NCBI RefSeq assembly: GCF_038049935.1
Contig: NZ_CP145886.1
Span: 434,001 to 498,000, forward strand
Direction: 5' to 3'
Length of the DNA: 64,000 bases
Origin: Rossellomorea sp. y25
GTDB lineage: Bacteria; Bacillota; Bacilli; Bacillales; Bacillaceae_B
Below, one piece after another: positions 56,926-64,000 of this stretch. Below the pieces are notes generated by a model, which did not search any database, was not told the DNA's origin, and was given only the letters and a program-made list of their open reading frames with translations. The translations under genes were made by a program, and so were the position numbers. Positions within the stretch are counted from its first letter, which is position 1. Each line of letters opens with the position of its first letter.

Positions 56926-56928
56926 AAT
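56900..56928 (+). promoter_or_regulatory. LexA/DinR-type box and promoter of the holin-like toxin
   Basis: GAACATATGTTC (56900-56911) is a perfect GAAC-N4-GTTC palindrome, followed by G, as in the Bacillus SOS box CGAACATATGTTCG. It covers the place of the -35. A -10 TAAAAT (56923-56928) follows at 17 bp. ATGTAC/GTACAT (56931-56945) forms a hairpin at the expected RNA 5' end. Confidence 0.75.
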
Positions 56929-56996
56929 ATATGTACGGTGTACATAGCTGGGTGGGCAAGAGGCAGCTCCCTGAAGATGGGAGGTGATGAGCAGGA

Positions 56997-57089
56997 ATGA
57001 TCGAAACGGCAGACGTACTACAATTGATGATTGCCTTTGGTACATTAACAGTAGCAATAATCGCAGTCACGCAACAAAAAAAGAAGTAA
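56997..57089 (+). CDS. Holin-like small toxin peptide (type I TA candidate)
   Basis: A 30-residue peptide, MIETADVLQLMIAFG followed by TLTVAIIAVTQQKKK: one membrane helix and a basic C-terminus. It matches the pattern of putative holin-like toxins of Firmicutes. GGAGGTGATG lies upstream, and CTCCC (56967-56971) can pair with GGGAG (56979-56983), hiding the ribosome site. GAAGTAACC (57083-57091) pairs with GGTTACTTC (57119-57127) before T-rich sequence, so the terminator stem includes the stop codon. This architecture is typical of type I toxins controlled by antisense RNA. Confidence 0.75.
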   Translation: MIETADVLQLMIAFGTLTVAIIAVTQQKKK

Positions 57090-57159
57090 CCCACCCACTA
57101 TGACAACTGCAAGGGAAAGGTTACTTCTATTTTATTAAAGGATAAATTGCTCACGGCAA
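57090..57159 (-). ncRNA. Possible antisense antitoxin RNA start region
   Basis: On the minus strand TTGCCG (complement of 57154-57159) and TAAAAT (complement of 57129-57134) could drive an RNA leftward over the 3' end of the toxin mRNA. The 19-bp spacing is long, so this is only a candidate. Confidence 0.35.
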
Positions 57160-57263
57160 TGTATACTGTCAGAGTTCTGGTGGCAGCCAGGACTCTGTAT
57201 TTAATCAATGAACTTTTCTCTTATATTATACAAAATGTAGGGAAAACCTGTAAAGGAATCTTA

Positions 57264-57887
57264 TCATGTCAGGTCCATTAATATTGCTCGAACGGGAGAT
57301 CCATCTCCTTCTTTAAGAGGAAGGGGAAGAGCCACCAATTCATATCGTCCAGGCTCTACATGGTCAAGAACAATCCCTTCCAATATTCCGATGTCATGAT
57401 GCCGTAATGAATGGTGAGCAGTCAGCTCCTTACTATCCAATGGATCGACTGAAGGAAGATCTACTCCAATCAAATCAATCCCTTTTTCCTTCAAAAAAGG
57501 TGCGAGCCCTTTCGCAATGTGAGGAATGCGTTCAGGAAACTGCTCGGGATTCTTCCATGCATTCGTCTTGAAAAGTACCTTCTTAACTCCTGACAAGTCG
57601 ACCTCTTCCAATCGTTCACTGCTTATCTCTGCAGCATCCTCCACCGATACAACGATGGCCGGCCCCATAAACCTCTCTAATGGCAGGTCCAATATTCTCT
57701 TTCCTTCATTGTCAAAGTGGAAGGGGGCATCGACGTGTGTTCCAGTATGAGAACTCATGGTAAGCTGACCGACATTCACGGATCCCGATTCCTCCTTCGT
57801 CCAATTCAAAGAAAAAGAAAAGGGAGTGTCCCCTGGCCAAACAGGAGTATCATGGTGCAGCGGGCGGGAAATATCAATGATCTTCAA
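57264..57887 (-). CDS. kynB: Kynurenine formamidase
   Basis: A 207-residue cyclase-fold metal hydrolase that converts N-formylkynurenine to kynurenine. The signature SSHTGTHVDAPFHF is at about residues 45-58, with DISRPLHHDTPVWPGD at the N-terminus and a HHDIGILEG histidine block later. It lies 25 bp downstream of kynU in the same orientation. The stop at 57264 is 175 bp from the toxin gene, which runs toward it. Confidence 0.92.
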   Translation of the reverse strand: MKIIDISRPLHHDTPVWPGDTPFSFSLNWTKEESGSVNVGQLTMSSHTGTHVDAPFHFDNEGKRILDLPLERFMGPAIVVSVEDAAEISSERLEEVDLSGVKKVLFKTNAWKNPEQFPERIPHIAKGLAPFLKEKGIDLIGVDLPSVDPLDSKELTAHHSLRHHDIGILEGIVLDHVEPGRYELVALPLPLKEGDGSPVRAILMDLT

Positions 57888-57912
57888 GCGGCTTCATCCT
57901 TCCTAAAAGAAG

Positions 57913-59196
57913 TTACGCTACAACATTCCGCGTATTTTCAAACTTCTTATATTCTTCCTTGTCCATGATCATTTTCAATATTTGGATGGTCTCCCACACA
58001 TCTTCATACGAAGAATAGAGAGCGACGGGAGCCAGTCGGATCACATTTGGAGAACGGAAGTCAGGTGTGACATTGTTCACCTTCAAGGCTTTACAAATTC
58101 TTGCCGCCTCTTCATGCTTTAAACTAATGTGCCCGCCTCTCTGATCATCTTCACGTGGGTTACAGATTGTAAACCCATACTGTGAAAGTTCTTGTTGAAA
58201 TAAATCCATCATAAATCGTGTAAGAGAAAGGGATTTTTTTCTCAGGTTCTCAATACCGGCTTCTTCAAATAACTCAAGCGAGCCAAGTAATGGAGCACTG
58301 CTTAATATATGCGGGGTCCCAATTTGGAAGGCACCTGCAGAATCTGCATGGGTCAGCGTATGATCCATATCAAACTGCTTATCCTTACGGGAGCTGAACC
58401 ATCCGGAAAGGCCAGGCTTCTTCCCTTTATGCCTGTTATGAACAAATAATCCACCTACACCACCCGGTCCGCTATTTAAATATTTGTAATTGCACCACAC
58501 GGCAAAGTCCACTCCGTCATCATGTAATTGATGAGGAAGAGCTCCTATCGAATGGGCCAGATCGAATCCAATCACAATTCCACGTTTATGGGCTTCGCTC
58601 GTCAATCGCTTCATATCCAGGAGCTGTCCGCTTCGATAGAGAACGGATGGTAACAGAATTAGAGCAATATCATCCGTCATATCCCTGATGATGTCCTCTT
58701 CACTTAATGTGTATCCGTCTCTGCTTTTTACCTGAATCAGATGTTCATCAGAGGTGTAGCCTTTTAACTCCAGCTGACTTTGGATCGCGTAAATATCCGA
58801 AGGGAAAGTCAATTCATCTGCAAGGATTTTGGTGCGGTTTCCATCTGGTTTATAGAATGTAGCGAGTAACTGATGAAGGTTCGTCGTAATGGAACCCGTC
58901 ACAATCACTTCTTCCTTTTCTGCCCCAACTAAAGGGGCTGTCATTTCGCCAAGTTTCTCAGAATAATAGAACCAGGGCTCCTCGCCATCCATCCAGCCAT
59001 CAATCCCATGTTCCTTCCAATCTTCCAATGACGTCAGTAACGACTTCTCAGCCCGTTTAGATAATAAACCTAAGGAGTTCCCATCCATATAATAGTGATT
59101 TTTCTTTATGTAAAATTCATTCCGGAATTGGGCCAATGAGTCCTGCCTGTCCAGTTCCTTAGCGTGTTCCAACGTCAACTTCTCTCCATCTGTCAT
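57913..59196 (-). CDS. kynU: Kynureninase
   Basis: A 427-residue fold-type I PLP enzyme that splits kynurenine to anthranilate and alanine. It has [38 protein letters not shown] (blocks [14 protein letters not shown]), and the PLP lysine in [29 protein letters not shown] precedes the ATG. It is first in a kynUB operon. The tryptophan dioxygenase gene kynA is not next to it. Confidence 0.93.
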   Translation of the reverse strand: MTDGEKLTLEHAKELDRQDSLAQFRNEFYIKKNHYYMDGNSLGLLSKRAEKSLLTSLEDWKEHGIDGWMDGEEPWFYYSEKLGEMTAPLVGAEKEEVIVTGSITTNLHQLLATFYKPDGNRTKILADELTFPSDIYAIQSQLELKGYTSDEHLIQVKSRDGYTLSEEDIIRDMTDDIALILLPSVLYRSGQLLDMKRLTSEAHKRGIVIGFDLAHSIGALPHQLHDDGVDFAVWCNYKYLNSGPGGVGGLFVHNRHKGKKPGLSGWFSSRKDKQFDMDHTLTHADSAGAFQIGTPHILSSAPLLGSLELFEEAGIENLRKKSLSLTRFMMDLFQQELSQYGFTICNPREDDQRGGHISLKHEEAARICKALKVNNVTPDFRSPNVIRLAPVALYSSYEDVWETIQILKMIMDKEEYKKFENTRNVVA

Positions 59197-59247
59197 CCCT
59201 ATCCCACCTTAAACAGTCTTACCAAAATGATAATCGAAATGATTTGA

Positions 59248-59275
59248 ATAGTAAAATAATTATTAGGTCTGTCAT
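59248..59275 (-). promoter_or_regulatory. kynUB promoter
   Basis: On the minus strand ATGACA (complement of 59270-59275) and TACTAT (complement of 59248-59253), 16 bp apart, lie about 50 bp upstream of the kynU start. A TGATAATC-containing stretch downstream has a partial Fur-like pattern. Confidence 0.5.
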
Positions 59276-59365
59276 AGTATAATGGTTTTTTAGTAGGTTC
59301 TATTCACCAAAATTTGTGGTTTAACGTCATTAAAATTGCTATGAGTCCTGTCAACCAGAGTGTGC

Positions 59366-59488
59366 TAGATGGTGAGGGGAACTGCTCCGCTTTCCGCGGA
59401 CGTACGGCCGAGCCTCCTCAGCTTCGCTTCCGGGGTCTCGGCACGCCCGTTCTTCCGCAGGAGTCTGCGCAGTTCCCCTCACCATCTA
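59366..59488. repeat. 123-bp palindromic repeat with 19-bp perfect ends (family C)
   Basis: AGATGGTGAGGGGAACTGC (59367-59385) and GCAGTTCCCCTCACCATCT (59469-59487) are exact inverted repeats, and T/A flanks extend them by one pair. Inside are CCGCTTTCCGCGGA, CCGAG(CC)...(GG)TCTCGG and a CTTCGCTTCC core, the same plan as family B but different sequence. No ORF of note. Confidence 0.82.
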
Positions 59489-59636
59489 TAAGAGTTTCTA
59501 ATGACAGAGTTTAAAAGTGGTGAAAAAACAACCTTAAGAAAATTGAATACTAGTAATTAACAAAAAAGAAATAGAGAAGTGATTTCCTCAAATATTTTGG
59601 TTTTATTTAGCTATAATGAAAATTCATGCTTAGAAA

Positions 59637-59762
59637 GTTGATTGGAGTGGAAGGTGCTCGACTCCTGCGGGAGAAGCGGGAAAGTTGAGACCCCACAGGG
59701 CAAAGCCCGAGGAGGCTCAACTCACGCCCCGCGGAAAGCGAGCACCTGTAGCGGAAATCAAC
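59637..59762. repeat. 126-bp palindromic repeat (family B, complete)
   Basis: GTTGATT/AATCAAC ends, then GGTGCTCG/CGAGCACC, then GAGACC..GGGCAAAGCCC core. Related copies are at 53271-53330 (partial), 53410-53535 and, as a minimal end-to-end form, 39186-39207. Between this and family C (59489-59636) the sequence is A/T-rich without visible genes. Confidence 0.85.
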
Positions 59763-59824
59763 TACTGCTCTCTTGAATTTAAGTAATAGCTTTTTACAAA
59801 TCAGTTAAGCAAAAATATTTATTT

Positions 59825-59923
59825 TTGAATAATTTATTCAAAAATGTATAAAAAGTCAAAAAACTTTGGTATAAATGAATTAATATAAAATTAATCAGGA
59901 TAATTATTCATTATTGAATAATT
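59825..59923. promoter_or_regulatory. Inverted TTGAATAA/TTATTCAA sites before the sigma-54 activator gene
   Basis: TTGAATAATTTATTCAA (59825-59841) is a perfect 8-1-8 palindrome. AATTATTCA (59902-59910) and TGAATAATT (59915-59923) form a second one with a 4-nt centre. The half-sites resemble, but do not match in spacing, ARG boxes. They are likely operators of the regulator gene. Confidence 0.6.
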
Positions 59924-59950
59924 TCAAGACTGGCAAAGGGGATGCTGTCT

Positions 59951-61330
59951 GTGACTGTAAAGAAAAAAAGTTGGAATGAAAATGAGGCGATTCTTCATTC
60001 GCTTCAAGATGATATTTTAGTAACCAATACAGATGGGATCATCTTGAAAGTAAGTGACGCAACCGGGGATATTTATAATGTGAACTCGGCAGACATGGTA
60101 GGGAAATCTGTATATGATCTGGAAAAAGAAGGCGTTTTTTCTCCGATATTAACTCCGATCGTTCTAAAAGAAAAGAAAAAAATAACGTTGGTCCAGACGA
60201 GTAAAGAAGGCAAGAAACTGCTGGTTACAGGGATCCCGGTATTCAATGAAACGGGTGAATTAGTGAGAATCGTAAGCTATTCCCATGATGTAACGGAATT
60301 ATTGAATATGAAAAAGTATTTAACAGAAATGGAAGATGAGATGGAGAGGGTGAAAAGCGAGCTTGAAATCCTTAGAAGCCGTCATTATTATTCGGAAGGG
60401 ATCATTGCCACAAGTAATGAGATGAAAAAGGTGTTACAGGTCGCCCTGCAAGTAGCAGAAGTCGATGTGAACGTCCTGCTCCTAGGGGAATCCGGTGTCG
60501 GCAAGTCCCATATCGCGAAATTCATACATAACAAAAGTCAGCGAAAAAGGGGTCCGTTCATTGAGGTCAATTGTGGAGCAATACCAGACTCATTATTTGA
60601 AGCAGAGTTCTTTGGCTATGAACCCGGATCTTTTACGGGTGCGGACCGCAAAGGGAAAGTAGGATTAGCAGAACTCGCTGAAGGCGGCACTCTATTCTTG
60701 GATGAAATAGGGGAGTTATCTCTATCGAACCAGGTCAAAATTCTAAAGTTCATCCAGGAGAAACAATTTTATCGCGTAGGCGGTACAAAGCAAAGGAAGG
60801 TTGACTTCCGGGTTCTGGCAGCTACGAACAAGGATTTAGAGGCAGCTGTTGAGGAGAAAGAATTCAGGAGGGATTTATTCTTCCGTTTGAATGTGGTTCC
60901 TATTACGATTCCTCCATTGAGAGAGAGAACATCAGACATTATTACGTTGATCGATTACTTTGTAAATCATTTTTGTGATAAATATCAGCGCCAGAGAGAG
61001 CTGGATGAAGGGGTTGTTCACCAGTTGTTGATTCAAGATTGGAAAGGGAATGTCAGAGAGCTAATGAATATAATTGAAAGGCTGATTGTGACATCATCCA
61101 AGCCATTAATTGAAATGGAAAATCTCCCTGGTCCATACATAAAGCATAGTGCTGATATTTCAGGATTTGAGTACAATGGTCAATCATTAAAAGACATTCT
61201 TGAGTCAGTCGAAGAACAAGTATTAAAGAATGCGAGGGAGAAGCACAAGACTACTATTCAAATGGCTCAAAACCTGGGAATTAGTCAGCCTTCAGTATTC
61301 AGAAAACTTAAAAAATACAAAATTAAATAA
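59951..61330 (+). CDS. Sigma-54-dependent transcriptional activator
   Basis: A 459-residue enhancer-binding protein: N-terminal PAS domain (about residues 15-110), a coiled linker, an AAA+ domain with Walker A GESGVGKS, the sigma-54 contact loop GSFTGA, Walker B GGTLFLDEIGEL, and a C-terminal Fis-type HTH (TTIQMAQNLGISQPSVFRKL). It resembles RocR/BkdR-type activators of amino-acid use. The GTG at 59951 has AAAGGGG at 9 bp; the ATG at 59942 is too close to it. It should activate the promoter at 61336. Confidence 0.92.
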   Translation: MTVKKKSWNENEAILHSLQDDILVTNTDGIILKVSDATGDIYNVNSADMVGKSVYDLEKEGVFSPILTPIVLKEKKKITLVQTSKEGKKLLVTGIPVFNETGELVRIVSYSHDVTELLNMKKYLTEMEDEMERVKSELEILRSRHYYSEGIIATSNEMKKVLQVALQVAEVDVNVLLLGESGVGKSHIAKFIHNKSQRKRGPFIEVNCGAIPDSLFEAEFFGYEPGSFTGADRKGKVGLAELAEGGTLFLDEIGELSLSNQVKILKFIQEKQFYRVGGTKQRKVDFRVLAATNKDLEAAVEEKEFRRDLFFRLNVVPITIPPLRERTSDIITLIDYFVNHFCDKYQRQRELDEGVVHQLLIQDWKGNVRELMNIIERLIVTSSKPLIEMENLPGPYIKHSADISGFEYNGQSLKDILESVEEQVLKNAREKHKTTIQMAQNLGISQPSVFRKLKKYKIK

Positions 61331-61335
61331 AATAT

Positions 61336-61351
61336 TGGCATAAAACTTGCA
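61336..61351 (+). promoter_or_regulatory. Sigma-54 (-24/-12) promoter
   Basis: TGGCATAAAACTTGCA fits the consensus TGGCAC-N5-TTGCW with one mismatch and the exact GG-to-GC spacing. It lies just after the activator gene and 112 bp before the next start. Confidence 0.9.
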
Positions 61352-61462
61352 TGTACTAAGGTGAAAAGAACTGGAAGGTGTAGAAGGGGGATATTCATAC
61401 GACGCATAAGTGATTCTCGAATGGTTAGGGGTTATGGATAAATTATAAAGGGGTGTTTGACA

Positions 61463-62848
61463 ATGGAAGTCGGAAAACAAAATGTTAGTCAATTAGAAGC
61501 CCGGTCAGGCAGAACGGCAAGAGAAGCAATGAAGTTTATCATACCGTCCTTGTTAGGGGTACTTTTGTTCCTTGTGCCTGTTACGTATGAAGGAAATATG
61601 ACTATCGGGGTCGGGATATTCGCTTCTTATTTTCAAGGGTTGCTGGAAGGTGTACTGCCATTATTCATGACTGTGATTTTTGGTGTATCGGCTCTTATGG
61701 CTATTTATACGAAAATGTTTAAACCTCAGTGGATTGTCAATCAATCATTTTTAAAAGGACTATTCGACGTAGGATACTTTTGGATCGCTGTTCGTGTCCT
61801 CGGTTCGATATTTGCGGTGATGACGGTAAATGGGAGTGGTCCCGAGTGGATTATTTCTGACTTTACGGGAGGAACCGTATTGTATTCGTTAGTTCCTGTC
61901 TTAGCCACTTGGTTTTTATTTGCAGGCTTATTGATGCCCCTGCTTTTAGATTTTGGATTGATGGATTTCTTCGGCACTCTGCTGCAGAAAATCATGAAGC
62001 CGCTTTTCCAATTGCCGGGACGATCCTCTATCGATGCTCTTGCATCCTGGATGGGGAGTGGCACCGTCGGCGTATTGATTACAACGAAACAATTTGAAGA
62101 GGGCTACTATACAAAGCGGGAAGCAGCAGTCATTGCGACAAACTTTTCCGTTGCTTCGATCGCTTTCAGTCTTGTGATTGTCAGCTTCATCGGATTGGAA
62201 TCAATGTTTGTTCAACTGTATGGGACAGTGGTGATTGCAGGGATAGCAGCTGCGGTCATATGTCCGCGTATCCCGCCTCTTTCCCGAAAGAAAGACACCT
62301 ATTATGAGCCGGTTGGCATGCAAATATCCGAAACCGTTCCTGAAAATGTTTCCCGTTTTCAGTGGGGGTTTGAAAAAGCAGTAGAAAAAGCATCAGAAGT
62401 GAAAAGTGTCGGAGAGGTAACGAAAAAAGGATTCCAGAACGTTCTGGATATCTGGTTTGGTCTTATTCCTTTAGTCATGGCCCTTGGAACGATCGCTTTA
62501 GTGGTAGCGGAATATACTCCAGTGTTTGACATATTGGCTTATCCAATTGTTCCACTATTAGAGTTATTACAAATTCCCCAGGCGGCAGATGCGGCTCCTG
62601 CCATGATCGTTGGTTTTGCAGACATGTTTTTACCTGCTGTAGTAGGGAGCGGAATTGAGAGTGAGTTAACAAGATTCATCATTGCTGCCATGTCTTTGAC
62701 TCAATTAATCTACATGTCCGAGATTGGTATTCTATTAATCAAATCCAAGATTCCGATCAGCTTTTTAGATTTATTCATCATTTTTATCCAACGTACGATA
62801 ATTACATTACCTATCGTCGCTTTATTGGCTCATTTCTTCTTTATGTAA
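61463..62848 (+). CDS. YjiH-family membrane protein (nucleoside-recognition/gate domain)
   Basis: A 461-residue polytopic membrane protein of the YjiH group, with about ten hydrophobic segments and the gate-type block SIDALASWMGSGTVGVLITTKQFEEGYYTKREAAVIATNFS (blocks WMGSGTVGVLITTKQ). Its molecular function is unknown, and members are assumed to be transporters. It is under the sigma-54 promoter and precedes an aminotransferase gene, so it may import the amino-acid substrate. The ATG at 61463 has AAAGGGG at 9 bp. Confidence 0.82.
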   Translation: MEVGKQNVSQLEARSGRTAREAMKFIIPSLLGVLLFLVPVTYEGNMTIGVGIFASYFQGLLEGVLPLFMTVIFGVSALMAIYTKMFKPQWIVNQSFLKGLFDVGYFWIAVRVLGSIFAVMTVNGSGPEWIISDFTGGTVLYSLVPVLATWFLFAGLLMPLLLDFGLMDFFGTLLQKIMKPLFQLPGRSSIDALASWMGSGTVGVLITTKQFEEGYYTKREAAVIATNFSVASIAFSLVIVSFIGLESMFVQLYGTVVIAGIAAAVICPRIPPLSRKKDTYYEPVGMQISETVPENVSRFQWGFEKAVEKASEVKSVGEVTKKGFQNVLDIWFGLIPLVMALGTIALVVAEYTPVFDILAYPIVPLLELLQIPQAADAAPAMIVGFADMFLPAVVGSGIESELTRFIIAAMSLTQLIYMSEIGILLIKSKIPISFLDLFIIFIQRTIITLPIVALLAHFFFM

Positions 62849-62899
62849 GAAAATTAATATAAAACAAATTTGTCAGCCACATATATGGAGGTTACTAGA

Positions 62900-64000
62900 A
62901 TGGAACGAACGTTTGAACAGCTTATTCAAAATATGCCTAATCGTCTGGCACCCAGTATGGCAAAGGATCACCCGAACTTACCGGTAGTAAAAGAAGAGGG
63001 GTGCTATTACTACGGGTTGGACGGAAAGAAATATCTTGATTTCACCTCTGGAATTGCCGTAACGAATGTTGGACATCGTCACCCAAAAATTGTACAAGCG
63101 ATTAAAGATGCAGCAGATGGGCTTATGCACGGCCCATCAGGTGTCATAATGTATGAATCGATCCTTCGATTGGCTGATGAGCTTGCGGAGATTCTTCCGG
63201 GAGACTTAGATAGTTTCTTCTTTGCCAATAGTGGCACGGAAGCGATCGAGGGAGGAATCAAACTTGCGAAATATGTAACGAAGCGTCCTTATGTCGTTTC
63301 CTTTACCGGCTGTTTTCACGGGCGTTCACTTGGTGCGTTAAGTGTCACGACTTCTAAAAGTAAGTATCGAAAGTTTATGCAGCCATCTGGCCTGACGTAT
63401 CAGGTTCCATATGCGAACGAAAGAGAGTGTCCCGAGGGACTTGACTCAGTCCAATATGTTGTTGAGAAGCTTGAAAAGGATTTCGAAACTCTCTTTAATC
63501 ATCAGGTCACTCCTGAAGAGGTAGCGTGCGTCATATTAGAACCTGTCCTTGGTGAAGGTGGGTACATCGTTCCTCCGAAAGCATGGCTCAAAAAAGTAAG
63601 GGAGATTTGTAATCGTCACGATATTTTACTGATTTTCGATGAAGTCCAAACAGGCTTTGGACGTACGGGAAATTGGTTTGCCGCTCAAACCTTTGATGTA
63701 ACACCGGATATCATGGCGATTGCAAAAGGGATTGCTTCGGGGCTGCCCCTGAGCGCGACGGTCGCATCGAATAAGCTCATGAAACAATGGCCACTTGGGA
63801 GCCATGGGACCACGTTTGGTGGAAATCCGATTGCGTGTTCCGTTGGACTTGCTACATTAGAAGTTATGAAGGAAGAGAATCTTCTCGATAATACGAAAAC
63901 GATGGGGGCTTATGCAGTATCAAGGCTTGAACTCCTGAAGGAAAAACATAACGTAATCGGCAGTATTCGTGCTGTGGGGTTGATGATTGGAATTGAAATC
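62900..64000 (+). CDS. Class III aminotransferase, GabT-like (3' end outside window)
   Basis: At least 367 residues, open to the window end. [47 protein letters not shown] and the PLP lysine in [12 protein letters not shown] are typical of 4-aminobutyrate/ornithine-type aminotransferases. TGGAGG precedes the ATG. Together with the activator and the membrane protein it forms an amine or amino-acid catabolic unit; GABA, ornithine or a related omega-amine are the likely substrates. Confidence 0.88.
   Translation, partial: MERTFEQLIQNMPNRLAPSMAKDHPNLPVVKEEGCYYYGLDGKKYLDFTSGIAVTNVGHRHPKIVQAIKDAADGLMHGPSGVIMYESILRLADELAEILPGDLDSFFFANSGTEAIEGGIKLAKYVTKRPYVVSFTGCFHGRSLGALSVTTSKSKYRKFMQPSGLTYQVPYANERECPEGLDSVQYVVEKLEKDFETLFNHQVTPEEVACVILEPVLGEGGYIVPPKAWLKKVREICNRHDILLIFDEVQTGFGRTGNWFAAQTFDVTPDIMAIAKGIASGLPLSATVASNKLMKQWPLGSHGTTFGGNPIACSVGLATLEVMKEENLLDNTKTMGAYAVSRLELLKEKHNVIGSIRAVGLMIGIEI

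Noticed and set aside
59227..59245. Fur-like box near the kynU start
   Set aside because: Only about 13 of 19 positions agree with the Fur consensus and the inverted half is poor.
59314..59514. 66-codon ORF over the 59.4-kb palindrome
   Set aside because: It is the reading of the palindrome and has no ribosome site or family resemblance.
59825..59841. ARG box (ArgR/AhrC site)
   Set aside because: The half-sites fit TGAAT/ATTCA but the spacing is 5 instead of 4 bases, so it is kept only as an unnamed palindrome.

Overview
The window reads as the chromosome of a Gram-positive, low-to-moderate GC member of the Bacillaceae. This rests on strong AGGAGG-type Shine-Dalgarno sequences, frequent TTG/GTG starts, a T-box leader, a cre-like site, CodY-like boxes, a LexA/DinR-type box, a sporulation-type kinase and several hairpin repeats of a kind common in this family. 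It looks like a free-living, environmental Bacillus-like strain with broad aromatic and amino-acid catabolism. The genus is not determined.

Region 1 (1-13 kb): the end of a DHA2-family MFS exporter gene, then a phenylacetate operon (paaK, paaABCD, an EthD-like gene, paaF, paaG, an aldehyde dehydrogenase, paaH and a thiolase), a 73-codon gene and paaX. No paaE reductase gene and no fused PaaZ hydratase domain are present. Region 2 (13-29 kb): a nitronate-monooxygenase-like gene, a three-gene ABC importer, a hotdog thioesterase, phenylalanine dehydrogenase, a complete 2-oxoacid dehydrogenase set (E1a, E1b, E2, E3), then hppD, a hisC-type aminotransferase, a flavin reductase, an FAH-family hydrolase and homogentisate dioxygenase. 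Together these genes could take phenylalanine via phenylpyruvate to phenylacetyl-CoA, and tyrosine via homogentisate. Six upstream regions share a CGTTnAATTAACG-like palindrome, and at least two carry CodY-like boxes just before the -35. This suggests one aromatic amino-acid regulon.

Region 3 (29-46 kb) is anabolic: ilvE-ilvD, a T-box leader, ilvB-ilvH-ilvC-leuA-leuB-leuC-leuD-ilvA (IlvA lacks the regulatory ACT domain), then hom-thrC-thrB. Region 4 (46-59 kb) is mixed: a double AbrB-like protein, a CPA1 antiporter, an orphan sensor kinase, a DEAD-box helicase (YfmL type), a YtcJ-type amidohydrolase, a GNAT acetyltransferase, a repeat-rich 0.9 kb gap, a UvrD-family helicase with a zinc ribbon, very small ORFs including a holin-like toxin behind a LexA box, and kynB/kynU on the minus strand. 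Region 5 (59-64 kb): a sigma-54 activator, a consensus -24/-12 promoter, a YjiH-type membrane protein and the start of a class III aminotransferase gene.

Intergenic spaces carry three kinds of repeat. The first is long imperfect palindromes of 100-130 bp. The second is short GGGACGGACC-based inverted repeats, some used as terminators. The third is arrays with exact 20- or 21-bp periods built on a conserved core.
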